Part shown: positions 1 to 5,797 of the stretch, one piece after another | Position numbering within the stretch: the stretch's first letter is position 1 | Layout of the letters: each line of letters opens with the position of its first letter | Source of the DNA: an uncultured Bacilli bacterium | Lineage (GTDB): Bacteria > Bacillota_I > Bacilli_A > RF39 > UBA660 | NCBI GenBank assembly: GCA_934090775.1 | Contig: CAKOKF010000059.1 | Coordinates: forward strand, 1 to 6,133 | Reading direction: 5' to 3' | Length of the DNA stretch: 6,133 bases | Translations under genes and position numbers: made by a program | Notes under the pieces: generated by a model | What the model was told of the DNA's origin: nothing | Databases searched by the model: none | Seen by the model: the letters and a program-made list of their open reading frames with translations, nothing else

Positions 1-1251
1 ATCAGTAAGTTTTCCCCATTGGTTAGATAAATCTAAACCACCTTTGGTTTGTCTTTGTAATTCTCTAGCTTTCTTAGCAGCCATTCTTGCACGAGAGGCT
101 GTTAATGATTTTTCAACAATCTTCTTAGCTATTTCTGGATTTTCCATTAAATATCTTTCAAAACCATTACTAAATACATCATCAGCAATCTTACGAACCT
201 CCATGTTACCTAGTTTAGTCTTAGTTTGACCTTCGAACTGAGGATCTGGATGTTTACAAGAAATTATCATTGTTAAGCCTTCGCGAACATCATCACCAGT
301 TAATGGGTCAGCCTTTTCGCTTAACATTTTATTATTACGAGCATAGTTGTTAATAATCCTTGTTAAAGCTCTCTTAACACCATCTTCATGAGTTCCACCT
401 TCATGGGTATGAATATTGTTAGTATAAGAATATAAAGCCTCATTATAACCATCATTATATTGCATAGCTACTTCAATTAAAATATTATCTTCTCGGCCTT
501 CAACATAGATTACATCATCATGTAAAGGGGTTTTATTTTTATTTAACATTTTAACAAATTCAATAATTCCACCTTGATATAAGAATTCATCTTTTTTATT
601 ATCTTCTCTATCATCCATAAGAATTATTCTTAAACCTTTATTTAAGAAAGCAATTTCTTGTAGTCTTTTAGCTAAAGTAGCATAGTTATAAACCGTTGTT
701 TCTCTAAATATTTCTGGATCAGCTTTAAATCTTACTGTTGAACCTGTACGATTAGCATCACATTCACCTATAATTTTTAAAGGTTCAACTGAATGTCCAC
801 CATTTTCAAATTTTTGATAGTAAATGTGACCATCACGATAAATCGTAACTTCAAGCCATGTTGATAAAGCATTAACAACAGAAGCACCTACTCCGTGCAA
901 ACCACCAGATACTTTGTATCCGCCACCGCCAAATTTACCACCAGCATGCAAGACCGTAAAAATAGTTTCAACGGTTGATAAACCAGTTTTTTTATTCATA
1001 CCAGTTGGAATACCACGACCATCATCACGAACTGTAATTATGTTGCCTTTTTCAACAATTACTTCGATATCATCACAATATCCAGCTAAAGCCTCATCAA
1101 CAGCATTATCAACAATTTCCCAAACTAAATGATGAAGTCCAGCTTCACCAGTTGTACCGATATACATACCAGGTCTTTTACGAACAGCTTCTAATCCTTC
1201 TAAAACTTGAATATCATTATCATTATAATCTTCATGTCCTAATTCTCTCAT
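1..1251 (-). CDS. gyrB: DNA gyrase subunit B, N-terminal 417 residues (3' end outside the window)
   Basis: This is the ATPase subunit of DNA gyrase, which with GyrA introduces negative supercoils using ATP. The GHKL ATPase fold is plain: VLEGLEAVRKRPGMYIG at about residues 16-32, EIVDNAVDEA with the expected catalytic Glu45 and Mg-binding Asn49, VRDDGRGIP around Asp76, and SGGLHGVGASVVNALS at 115-130. The transducer domain follows, with the ATP-contacting QTK loop at 342-344. The reading frame is open to base 1, just before the TOPRIM domain, so roughly 220 residues of a usual 640 are missing. GGGGYKVSGGLHGVG fits GyrB better than ParE. The start ATG (1249-1251) overlaps the recF stop as ATGA and follows a strong ribosome binding site, so the two genes are translationally coupled. 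One oddity is that the usual LPGKLAD segment reads NQWGKLTD at the very edge. Confidence 0.97.
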   Translation of the reverse strand, partial: MRELGHEDYNDNDIQVLEGLEAVRKRPGMYIGTTGEAGLHHLVWEIVDNAVDEALAGYCDDIEVIVEKGNIITVRDDGRGIPTGMNKKTGLSTVETIFTVLHAGGKFGGGGYKVSGGLHGVGASVVNALSTWLEVTIYRDGHIYYQKFENGGHSVEPLKIIGECDANRTGSTVRFKADPEIFRETTVYNYATLAKRLQEIAFLNKGLRIILMDDREDNKKDEFLYQGGIIEFVKMLNKNKTPLHDDVIYVEGREDNILIEVAMQYNDGYNEALYSYTNNIHTHEGGTHEDGVKRALTRIINNYARNNKMLSEKADPLTGDDVREGLTMIISCKHPDPQFEGQTKTKLGNMEVRKIADDVFSNGFERYLMENPEIAKKIVEKSLTASRARMAAKKARELQRQTKGGLDLSNQWGKLTD

Positions 1252-2342
1252 ATATCCTCCCTTATTTCACCAAATTCACAATTAAAAAGTTTATTATTTT
1301 TATCCTTAATATAACTTGGTAATTTATTTAAATCAGTAACAGTAATAAATATTTGTAAATCTTTATCAATAACTTCTAAAATATTATTAATCTTTTCATT
1401 ATCCAACTCACTAAATAAGTCATCTAATATCAAAATAGGTTTAATATTTCGCTCATTTTTAAACAATTCTATTAAAGAAAGTTTATAAGCAATAATTGCA
1501 TTTTTTTGTTGACCTTGCGAAGCATAATCTTTTAAAGATTCACTTTCAAAACAAAATGCATAATCATCTTTATGAACCCCTAAAGTTGTATTACCAAGAA
1601 GCATGTCTTTGTTTTTTAAACCATTATACATTTTCTTTAACTTTTCCTGATTTTTGTCTTTTAGTTCTGACTGGTATTTAATTTTTAAAGTACCAATACC
1701 ACTTATTTTACTATAGAAATCACCTATATATTTATTAATTTGTTCAATAAAACCGGTTCTTTTTGTATAAATCTTCAAGCCATAATCTATTAATTTATCT
1801 GTTAAAATATCTAAATATGTTTGCGATTTATTAGCATTGGCATACATAACTTTAAGATATGCGTTTCTTTGTTTCAATACTTTTTCATAATCATTAAGTA
1901 AATTAACAAATTCATTATCAAACTGCGACATATCAATATTAAGATTATCTCTTCTTATACTAGGCGAATCTTTAATTACTTTTAAACTATCTGGATGAAA
2001 TAATACAATGTTTACTTTAGCTATATAATCACTTAACTTATTTTGCCGATGACTATCTATTTTTGCAACCTTGCCATCACCTGAAATAGTAAGTTGATAT
2101 TCTTTATTTATATTATCAAAAACTACCCCCGATATTTTTGTTAAGTTTTTATCTTTCATCACTAATACTTTATCCGTACTAGAACGAAAAGATTTTGTTA
2201 ACCCTAAGACATATATTGCTTCAATTAAATTAGTCTTGCCACTACCATTTTTACCATATATAACATTAATATTTGGTGAAAACGATAAAGTTAAATGATT
2301 ATAGTTTCTAAAATTAAGTAACTTTAGATTGACTATTCGCAT
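1248..2342 (-). CDS. recF: RecF, recombination mediator ATPase (SMC-like)
   Basis: RecF acts with RecO and RecR to load RecA onto single-stranded DNA gaps at stalled or damaged forks. The 364-residue length is normal for the family. Seen in the sequence: the N-terminal strand and FRNY (LLNFRNYNHL, residues 8-17), Walker A GKNGSGKT at 30-37, the SIRRDNLNID segment near 128-137 matching the conserved RRxxLD region, a coiled arm-like middle rich in Lys, Asn and Tyr (about 150-250), the ABC signature DYASQGQQKNAIIAYKLS at 272-289, and Walker B PILILDDLFSELD at 302-314. The ATG start follows a modest AGAGG Shine-Dalgarno. The gene lies 106 bases downstream of the comK-like gene with its own promoter in the gap, and overlaps gyrB by ATGA. 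No truncation or frameshift is seen. Confidence 0.98.
   Translation of the reverse strand: MRIVNLKLLNFRNYNHLTLSFSPNINVIYGKNGSGKTNLIEAIYVLGLTKSFRSSTDKVLVMKDKNLTKISGVVFDNINKEYQLTISGDGKVAKIDSHRQNKLSDYIAKVNIVLFHPDSLKVIKDSPSIRRDNLNIDMSQFDNEFVNLLNDYEKVLKQRNAYLKVMYANANKSQTYLDILTDKLIDYGLKIYTKRTGFIEQINKYIGDFYSKISGIGTLKIKYQSELKDKNQEKLKKMYNGLKNKDMLLGNTTLGVHKDDYAFCFESESLKDYASQGQQKNAIIAYKLSLIELFKNERNIKPILILDDLFSELDNEKINNILEVIDKDLQIFITVTDLNKLPSYIKDKNNKLFNCEFGEIREDI
1255..1263 (-). promoter_or_regulatory. Ribosome binding site of gyrB inside the recF 3' end
   Basis: The minus strand reads AAGGGAGGA, ending three bases before the gyrB ATG. It is a near-perfect Shine-Dalgarno and is read through as the recF codons AGG GAG (Arg-Glu). 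It fixes the gyrB start and explains how gyrB can be translated from a recF-gyrB message despite the ATGA overlap. The spacer from the core to the start codon is somewhat short but workable. Confidence 0.85.
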
Positions 2343-2377
2343 TTAAAGTGCCTCTTTCTATATCTATAGTAAAATAA

Positions 2378-2403
2378 TAGGTATATTAGTACCCATATAC
2401 CTA
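2378..2403. promoter_or_regulatory. 26-bp inverted repeat at the recF transcription start (candidate operator or 5'-UTR hairpin)
   Basis: Two perfect 9-bp arms, TAGGTATAT (2378-2386) and ATATACCTA (2395-2403), flank an 8-base centre that itself holds a symmetric GTAC, so 11 of 13 half-site positions are symmetric. The predicted +1 from the recF extended -10 is near 2402, inside the outer arm. A dimeric repressor bound here would block recF-gyrB initiation. Alternatively the message begins with a hairpin. There is no T-run after the repeat on either strand, so it is not an intrinsic terminator. I do not recognise the half-site as belonging to a known regulator family. Confidence 0.6.
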
Positions 2404-2408
2404 CTTAA

Positions 2409-2417
2409 ATTATATCA
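2409..2417 (-). promoter_or_regulatory. Promoter of recF-gyrB: extended -10
   Basis: The minus strand reads TGATATAAT, a perfect extended -10 (TGnTATAAT) for the housekeeping sigma factor. No good TTGACA-like -35 is found at 16-18 bp (best about 3 of 6), which extended -10 promoters tolerate. The predicted start is near 2402, leaving a leader of about 60 bases before recF. No terminator is visible between comK and recF, so readthrough from the comK promoter could add to this supply. Confidence 0.65.
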
Positions 2418-2448
2418 TAAATTTTGCTTATTTTACAGCCTATTTTCT

Positions 2449-2913
2449 TTATTTTGCCAATTTTCTAAGAGTATTAACAACTTTTAATTTTGTAGCACGC
2501 ATATATTGATTTTCAAAAACACCATATGAAATATTTAAAATAATTTTTTGGCCATTTTTAAACAATACTTCCGTGTTATAACCACTTCGCTTATAAGTTA
2601 AAATATTATTAAAACATACCCATGAGCAATCTTTTATACGTGGTGAACACATTGGAAAGAAAATTAATTCCATACTACCTTCAACAATAACCGGTACTTT
2701 ATGCTTAATCCCGAGTAAACTCATTGAACCTTTTTGACGTCCTTCTAAGGTCGATCCAAAGTACTCACAACCATATTTAATTATATTAGTCGGTGTATCT
2801 CTAAATTTTAAAACTTGATCTTGTTCATAAATTTTTGTTAGCACTTTACCCCTATCGTCTATAATACCTTCTAAAAATAATGTATCTTCATTAATTGAAT
2901 ACAATTCTTCCAT
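2449..2913 (-). CDS. comK: ComK-family transcription factor (competence regulator homologue), 154 aa
   Basis: ComK is the master activator of DNA-uptake genes in Bacillus and binds paired AT-boxes. Family features seen: CEYFGSTLEGRQKG (49-62), matching the Bacillus FFGSSYAGRKAG region, IKHKVPVIV (69-77) matching ISHKPPIMV, a FFP...CSW block (85-98) matching LFP...CGW, and the hallmark NTEVLFKNGQ...ISYGVFENQYMRATKLK (113-144) matching NTEVTFSNGK...ISYNSFENQVYRTAWLR. These comparisons are from memory. At 154 residues it is shorter than the 192-residue B. subtilis protein: it stops soon after the FENQ motif and lacks the C-terminal region. There is no signal peptide or membrane segment. It lies between dnaN and recF, behind the dnaN terminator, with its own promoter carrying Spo0A-like boxes. 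An alternative is a ComK relative that no longer controls competence. The family call is firm; the function is inferred. Confidence 0.88.
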   Translation of the reverse strand: MEELYSINEDTLFLEGIIDDRGKVLTKIYEQDQVLKFRDTPTNIIKYGCEYFGSTLEGRQKGSMSLLGIKHKVPVIVEGSMELIFFPMCSPRIKDCSWVCFNNILTYKRSGYNTEVLFKNGQKIILNISYGVFENQYMRATKLKVVNTLRKLAK

Positions 2914-2920
2914 AAAATTT

Positions 2921-2930
2921 CCCCCTTTTT
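2921..2930 (-). promoter_or_regulatory. Ribosome binding site of the comK-like gene
   Basis: The minus strand reads AAAAAGGGGG, followed by seven bases and the ATG at 2911-2913. The AAGGGGG core differs from the ideal AAGGAGG at one position. It supports this ATG as the start. Confidence 0.75.
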
Positions 2931-2945
2931 AATGAATTGGCCAGT

Positions 2946-2954
2946 AGTATAACA
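2946..2954 (-). promoter_or_regulatory. Promoter of the comK-like gene: extended -10 without a -35
   Basis: The minus strand reads TGTTATACT, an extended -10 (TG, one base, TATACT, 5 of 6 to consensus). At a 17-bp spacer the -35 position reads CAAAAT, essentially no match to TTGACA, and that region is filled by three phased direct repeats. A missing -35 under regulator sites is typical of activator-dependent promoters. The predicted +1 is near 2939, giving a leader of about 25 bases. Confidence 0.6.
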
Positions 2955-2960
2955 ACTTTT

Positions 2961-2990
2961 TTTGTCGAATTTTGTCGCTTTTTGTCGAAT
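2961..2990 (+). promoter_or_regulatory. Three 10-bp direct repeats matching Spo0A boxes
   Basis: Read on the plus strand the units are TTTGTCGAAT (2961-2970), TTTGTCGCTT (2971-2980) and TTTGTCGAAT (2981-2990). Units 1 and 3 are identical and contain the Spo0A (0A) box TTTGTCGAA exactly; unit 2 keeps TTTGTCG. The spacing is exactly 10 bp, one helical turn, so bound monomers would line up on one face of the DNA. Relative to the predicted comK start they cover about -22 to -50, over the -35 region. In B. subtilis phosphorylated Spo0A is known to bind the comK promoter directly, which fits. Whether binding here activates or represses cannot be read from the sequence. Confidence 0.72.
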
Positions 2991-3089
2991 TGGTAAAAAA
3001 AGGTAGATTATATAATAAAATTACAACTATTTCTTAAATATAAGACCCTTTTAATTGCCGAGCATTAATTTTTAAATATTTTTTTAGAT

Positions 3090-3117
3090 AAAAAAAAGAA
3101 CCGAATTTCTTCAGCTC
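3090..3117 (-). terminator. Rho-independent terminator after dnaN
   Basis: On the minus strand an 8-bp stem GAGCTGAA / TTCGGTTC (two G-U pairs) closes a GAAA tetraloop and is followed directly by a run of eight T (3097 down to 3090). It begins 27 bases after the dnaN stop codon. It should end the dnaA-dnaN message and insulate it from the comK-like gene. Confidence 0.88.
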
Positions 3118-3144
3118 TCCATCAATATTATATAAATTTCTAAC

Positions 3145-4263
3145 TTAGTAAGTCTTAATAGGTAAAATTAATTGAATTAAAGTTTCATCTTCTGTTGACT
3201 TAATAACAATTGGTTTAATGTCACCATTTAATAAAATCATAATCTTTTCATCTTTAAATGTTTTTAAAGCTTCTAACATATATTTAGCACTAAAGGAAAT
3301 AGAAATATCGTTTTCAACATTACATTCAACGTCGATAGTTTCTTCTACTTTACCAATTTCGCTAGCATAAGAATTAATAATTAATTTTTTACCAGACAAT
3401 GTCATCTTAACTATATTTTTATCTTTACTTTGTGTTACTAACGAAGCACGATCTATAGCATTATAAAAATCATTTAAATTAGTACTCATCATATATTCAA
3501 AGTTAGTTGGAATTAAATTATTAGTATTAGGATAATTACCAGCGAGTAAATTACTTTGGAAAATAATATTTTTATATTTAAATAATACCTTATTACTAAA
3601 TACATGTAATTCCATATCAACATCATCATTAATAATCCTATCAAGTTCTAAAACATTTTTACCTGGTATTACCATATTAACATCATTATCACTAGCACCA
3701 TTTAAAGTTACAGTTTTCTTAGCAAGACGATATGAGTCTGTTGCAATACATTCTAAAATATCACCAGTAATTTTAAAGTTCAAACCAGTAAGAAGAGGTC
3801 TTAATTCTTGAGTTGAAATAGCAAAAGCAGTTTGACTAACAATACTCTTAAATAACATACTATTAATATAGATAGGAGTTTTATGTTCTTCTAAATCAAT
3901 TTGTGGATACTCACTTGAATCTAAACAATTCAAACTACATTCACTTGAACCACTAGTTAATTTAATTTTTAAACCGTCTACTACTTCAAAATCAATAATA
4001 TCACTAGGCATTTTTCTAATAATATCAACAATAAATTTACTTTGAATAATAATATTTCCTAAAGCTTCAACATTTTTAATATCTTTCTTTTCAATAAAAG
4101 ACTTTATTGTAAGTTCACTATCACTTGCTGTTAAATAAAGACCTTCCTCAGTCATTTCAAACTTAATTCCATTTAAAACAGGAATAACATTTTTAGTAGA
4201 TATTGCTCTAGCTACATTCATTAAATTTTCTAAAATTACATTTTTATCGATTGTAAATTTCAT
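3145..4263 (-). CDS. dnaN: DNA polymerase III beta subunit (sliding clamp)
   Basis: DnaN forms a ring-shaped homodimer around DNA, tethers the replicative polymerase and serves as a platform for repair and regulatory proteins. The 372-residue length is normal for three clamp domains (about 1-125, 126-250, 251-372). Family landmarks seen: MKFTIDKNVILENLMNVARA at the N terminus, IPVLNGIKFE (27-36), ELRPLLTGLNF (153-163), ATDSYRLAKK (174-183), GNYPN (242-246) and the C-terminal LILPIKTY, which lines the protein-binding cleft. It starts 26 bases after the dnaA stop. Its Shine-Dalgarno is weak (only GAGAG-like purines), so translation may depend partly on coupling to dnaA. A strong terminator follows. 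Confidence 0.98.
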   Translation of the reverse strand: MKFTIDKNVILENLMNVARAISTKNVIPVLNGIKFEMTEEGLYLTASDSELTIKSFIEKKDIKNVEALGNIIIQSKFIVDIIRKMPSDIIDFEVVDGLKIKLTSGSSECSLNCLDSSEYPQIDLEEHKTPIYINSMLFKSIVSQTAFAISTQELRPLLTGLNFKITGDILECIATDSYRLAKKTVTLNGASDNDVNMVIPGKNVLELDRIINDDVDMELHVFSNKVLFKYKNIIFQSNLLAGNYPNTNNLIPTNFEYMMSTNLNDFYNAIDRASLVTQSKDKNIVKMTLSGKKLIINSYASEIGKVEETIDVECNVENDISISFSAKYMLEALKTFKDEKIMILLNGDIKPIVIKSTEDETLIQLILPIKTY

Positions 4264-4289
4264 ATACTTTCTCTCTTTCTTTATATATA

Positions 4290-5645
4290 TTAAATTTTTG
4301 TTTTTATTTCATTTATAATTTCTTGTAATTGTTTATTATCCTTTAAATCTTCTTCTATTTTATCACAAGCATGAATAACAGTCGAATGGTCACGTCCCCC
4401 AAACTCTAAACCAATTCTTGGAAACGACTCATTTGTCATAATACGTGCCATATACATCCCAAGCATTCTTGGATAAGCTATATTTTTTGATTTTTTCTTT
4501 CCTTTTAAGGCTTCAACTGTTATTCCATAATAATCAGCAACAGCTTTTTGTACAACAGTTATATTACTTATTGAATATATATTGTTGTTAACATAATCAC
4601 CTAAGGCTTCCATCGCAAATTCTAAAGTAATATTAGGCGGTGCATAAACAGCTGTATAAGCTTGCAATCTATTAATCGCCCCTTCAATCTCTCGAACATC
4701 TGTATCACATGAATTAGCAATATAATTTATAACATCATCATTCATCATTGTGGATAAATTTAAATATCTTATTTTATCTCTAATTATGCGACAACGAAGT
4801 TCATAATCAGGTGGATAAATATCAACAGGAAGTCCCCATGTAAAACGACTCCTTAAGCGCTCTTCTAAAAGCTTTAAATCTTCTGGTGAGCGATCCGATG
4901 TAATTATTATTTGTTTATTCTTATCATGTAATTCATTAAATGTATGAAAGAAACCTTGCTGGGTCTTTTCAGCGCCAACTAAAAACTGAATATCATCGAT
5001 AAGCAAAACATCAACATCACGATACTTATTTTTGAAATATTCAGCTCTTTCAAAAGAATTATCATTTGTACCACCAGCAATATTAGTATAATCATCTTTA
5101 AAGCTATCACTTGTTGTGTATAAAACCTTCAAATTAGAATGTTCAGTTATGTAATTTCCTATCGCATGCATCAAATGAGTCTTACCAACTCCACTTTTGC
5201 CATACATAAATAAAGGATTATATATTTTCCCTGGGGCTTCAGCAACAGCTATCGCAGCTGTCTTTGCAAATTTATTTGTATCTCCCGTTACAAAATTATC
5301 AAATGTAAACTCTTTCTTTAAATTCGTTACAAATGCTTCTTCATTTATTTTTTTAGATTTAGCTTTATCATCACTTTTTTCCTTAGTTGCTTGTAAATCT
5401 TCTAAAACATACACCAGTTCAAAAGTATTACCAGTTAGTTCTTGTAAAGTTTCTTCTATTACTTGATGCCAACTGGTTTCCAAAGTCGTTTTATGCACAC
5501 CCATAGGTACTTGAATGATAATTTTGTTATCTTTAGTATTAAGTTCTTGCAATTTTAACGGTTTAAACCATGTATTAAAGGAAATAGGATTCATTTTTTC
5601 TTGCATTGCTACAAGAAATTTATCCCATAATTCCTCGGATTTCAA
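4290..5645 (-). CDS. dnaA: Chromosomal replication initiator protein DnaA (TTG start)
   Basis: DnaA binds the TTATCCACA boxes upstream, oligomerises with ATP and melts the origin. From the TTG at 5645 it is 451 residues. Domain I (1-80) has LWDKF and FNTWF. A Lys/Asp-rich linker follows (about 83-110). The AAA+ domain has Walker A GKSGVGKT (149-156), Walker B VLLIDD (213-218), sensor 1 IIITSD, the arginine-finger box RLRSRF (263-268) and sensor 2 DVREIEGAINRL (316-327). Domain IV carries the DNA-binding signature GGRDHSTVIHA (416-426). The frame also allows a TTG at 5669, eight codons upstream. The 5645 start is preferred because GGGGTGAT sits at ideal distance and the protein then begins MKSEELWDKF, like other DnaA proteins. 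The longer form would place its start almost at the predicted transcription start. Confidence 0.97.
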   Translation of the reverse strand: MKSEELWDKFLVAMQEKMNPISFNTWFKPLKLQELNTKDNKIIIQVPMGVHKTTLETSWHQVIEETLQELTGNTFELVYVLEDLQATKEKSDDKAKSKKINEEAFVTNLKKEFTFDNFVTGDTNKFAKTAAIAVAEAPGKIYNPLFMYGKSGVGKTHLMHAIGNYITEHSNLKVLYTTSDSFKDDYTNIAGGTNDNSFERAEYFKNKYRDVDVLLIDDIQFLVGAEKTQQGFFHTFNELHDKNKQIIITSDRSPEDLKLLEERLRSRFTWGLPVDIYPPDYELRCRIIRDKIRYLNLSTMMNDDVINYIANSCDTDVREIEGAINRLQAYTAVYAPPNITLEFAMEALGDYVNNNIYSISNITVVQKAVADYYGITVEALKGKKKSKNIAYPRMLGMYMARIMTNESFPRIGLEFGGRDHSTVIHACDKIEEDLKDNKQLQEIINEIKTKI

Positions 5646-5649
5646 AATT

Positions 5650-5657
5650 ATCACCCC
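5650..5657 (-). promoter_or_regulatory. Ribosome binding site that decides the dnaA start
   Basis: The minus strand reads GGGGTGAT, matching GAGGTGAT complementary to the 16S 3' end at 7 of 8 positions. The G core is 8 bases from the TTG at 5645. No comparable site precedes the upstream in-frame TTG at 5669. Confidence 0.8.
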
Positions 5658-5669
5658 ACTCATAACCAA

Positions 5670-5678
5670 TAATCAACA
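5670..5678 (+). promoter_or_regulatory. Variant DnaA box at the dnaA transcription start
   Basis: TAATCAACA differs by one base from the TTATCAACA boxes used elsewhere in this origin, and by two from TTATCCACA. It covers the predicted dnaA +1 (about 5675), where bound DnaA would repress its own gene. DnaA autoregulation is well known in bacteria; that this particular weak box is used is inference. Confidence 0.4.
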
Positions 5679-5681
5679 CCT

Positions 5682-5710
5682 ATTTTATAACATCCTAAAA
5701 CTTTAGTAAA
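5682..5710 (-). promoter_or_regulatory. Promoter of dnaA-dnaN
   Basis: On the minus strand a -35 TTTACT (5705-5710, 4 of 6) and a -10 TAAAAT (5682-5687, 5 of 6) are 17 bp apart. The predicted start is near 5675, leaving a 30-base leader to the TTG at 5645. An overlapping TGTTATAAA, an extended -10 two bases upstream, is an alternative reading of the same promoter. The DnaA box array starts 30 bp upstream, so DnaA binding could influence it. Confidence 0.6.
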
Positions 5711-5739
5711 GAACTTTTTTATTTTTTTACCTATTAAAG

Positions 5740-5793
5740 TTATCCACAATTTTATCCACATGTTATCAACAACTTATCCACAGGTTATCCACA
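5740..5793 (+). repeat. Tandem array of five DnaA boxes at 11-12 bp spacing
   Basis: Box starts at 5740, 5752, 5763, 5774 and 5785 give intervals of 12, 11, 11 and 11 bp, all in the same orientation. Four are TTATCCACA and the middle one is TTATCAACA. Only two or three bases separate neighbours, and near-helical phasing would place the DnaA molecules side by side on one face. The array faces the AT-rich 5701-5739 tract that contains the dnaA promoter upstream region. Confidence 0.9.
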
Positions 5794-5797
5794 GTTT

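Noticed and set aside
914..1132. 72-codon plus-strand reading frame opposite gyrB, and other short plus-strand frames at 44, 1496, 5197 and 5515
   Set aside because: All lie antisense to strongly conserved genes, have no ribosome binding site of note and no recognisable domains.
2343..2448. Terminator between comK and recF
   Set aside because: The only inverted repeat (2378-2403) has no T-run on either strand and coincides with the recF start site.
2449..2913. Could the gene between dnaN and recF be the S4-domain protein YaaA expected there?
   Set aside because: It is about twice the usual length and shows ComK family motifs (FFGS-like, FENQ) with no S4 RNA-binding pattern.
2961..2990. The 10-bp repeats as a CRISPR fragment or LexA (SOS) boxes
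   Set aside because: The units are far too short and unspaced for CRISPR, and lack the CGAAC-N4-GTTCG dyad of Bacillota LexA sites.
3007..3012. Perfect TATAAT on the minus strand upstream of comK
   Set aside because: It has neither a TG extension nor a -35 at proper distance, and is about 95 bases from the comK start. TGTTATACT at 2946-2954 is better placed. It remains possible as a second start.
4379..4387. CAGTCGAAT inside dnaA as another Spo0A box
   Set aside because: It mismatches the TGTCGAA core and is explained by conserved coding sequence near the DnaA signature.
1248..5645. Use of UGA as tryptophan (Mycoplasma code), suggested by the AT richness
   Set aside because: All expected Trp positions are TGG, and recF ends at TGA at its normal family length, so the standard bacterial code applies.
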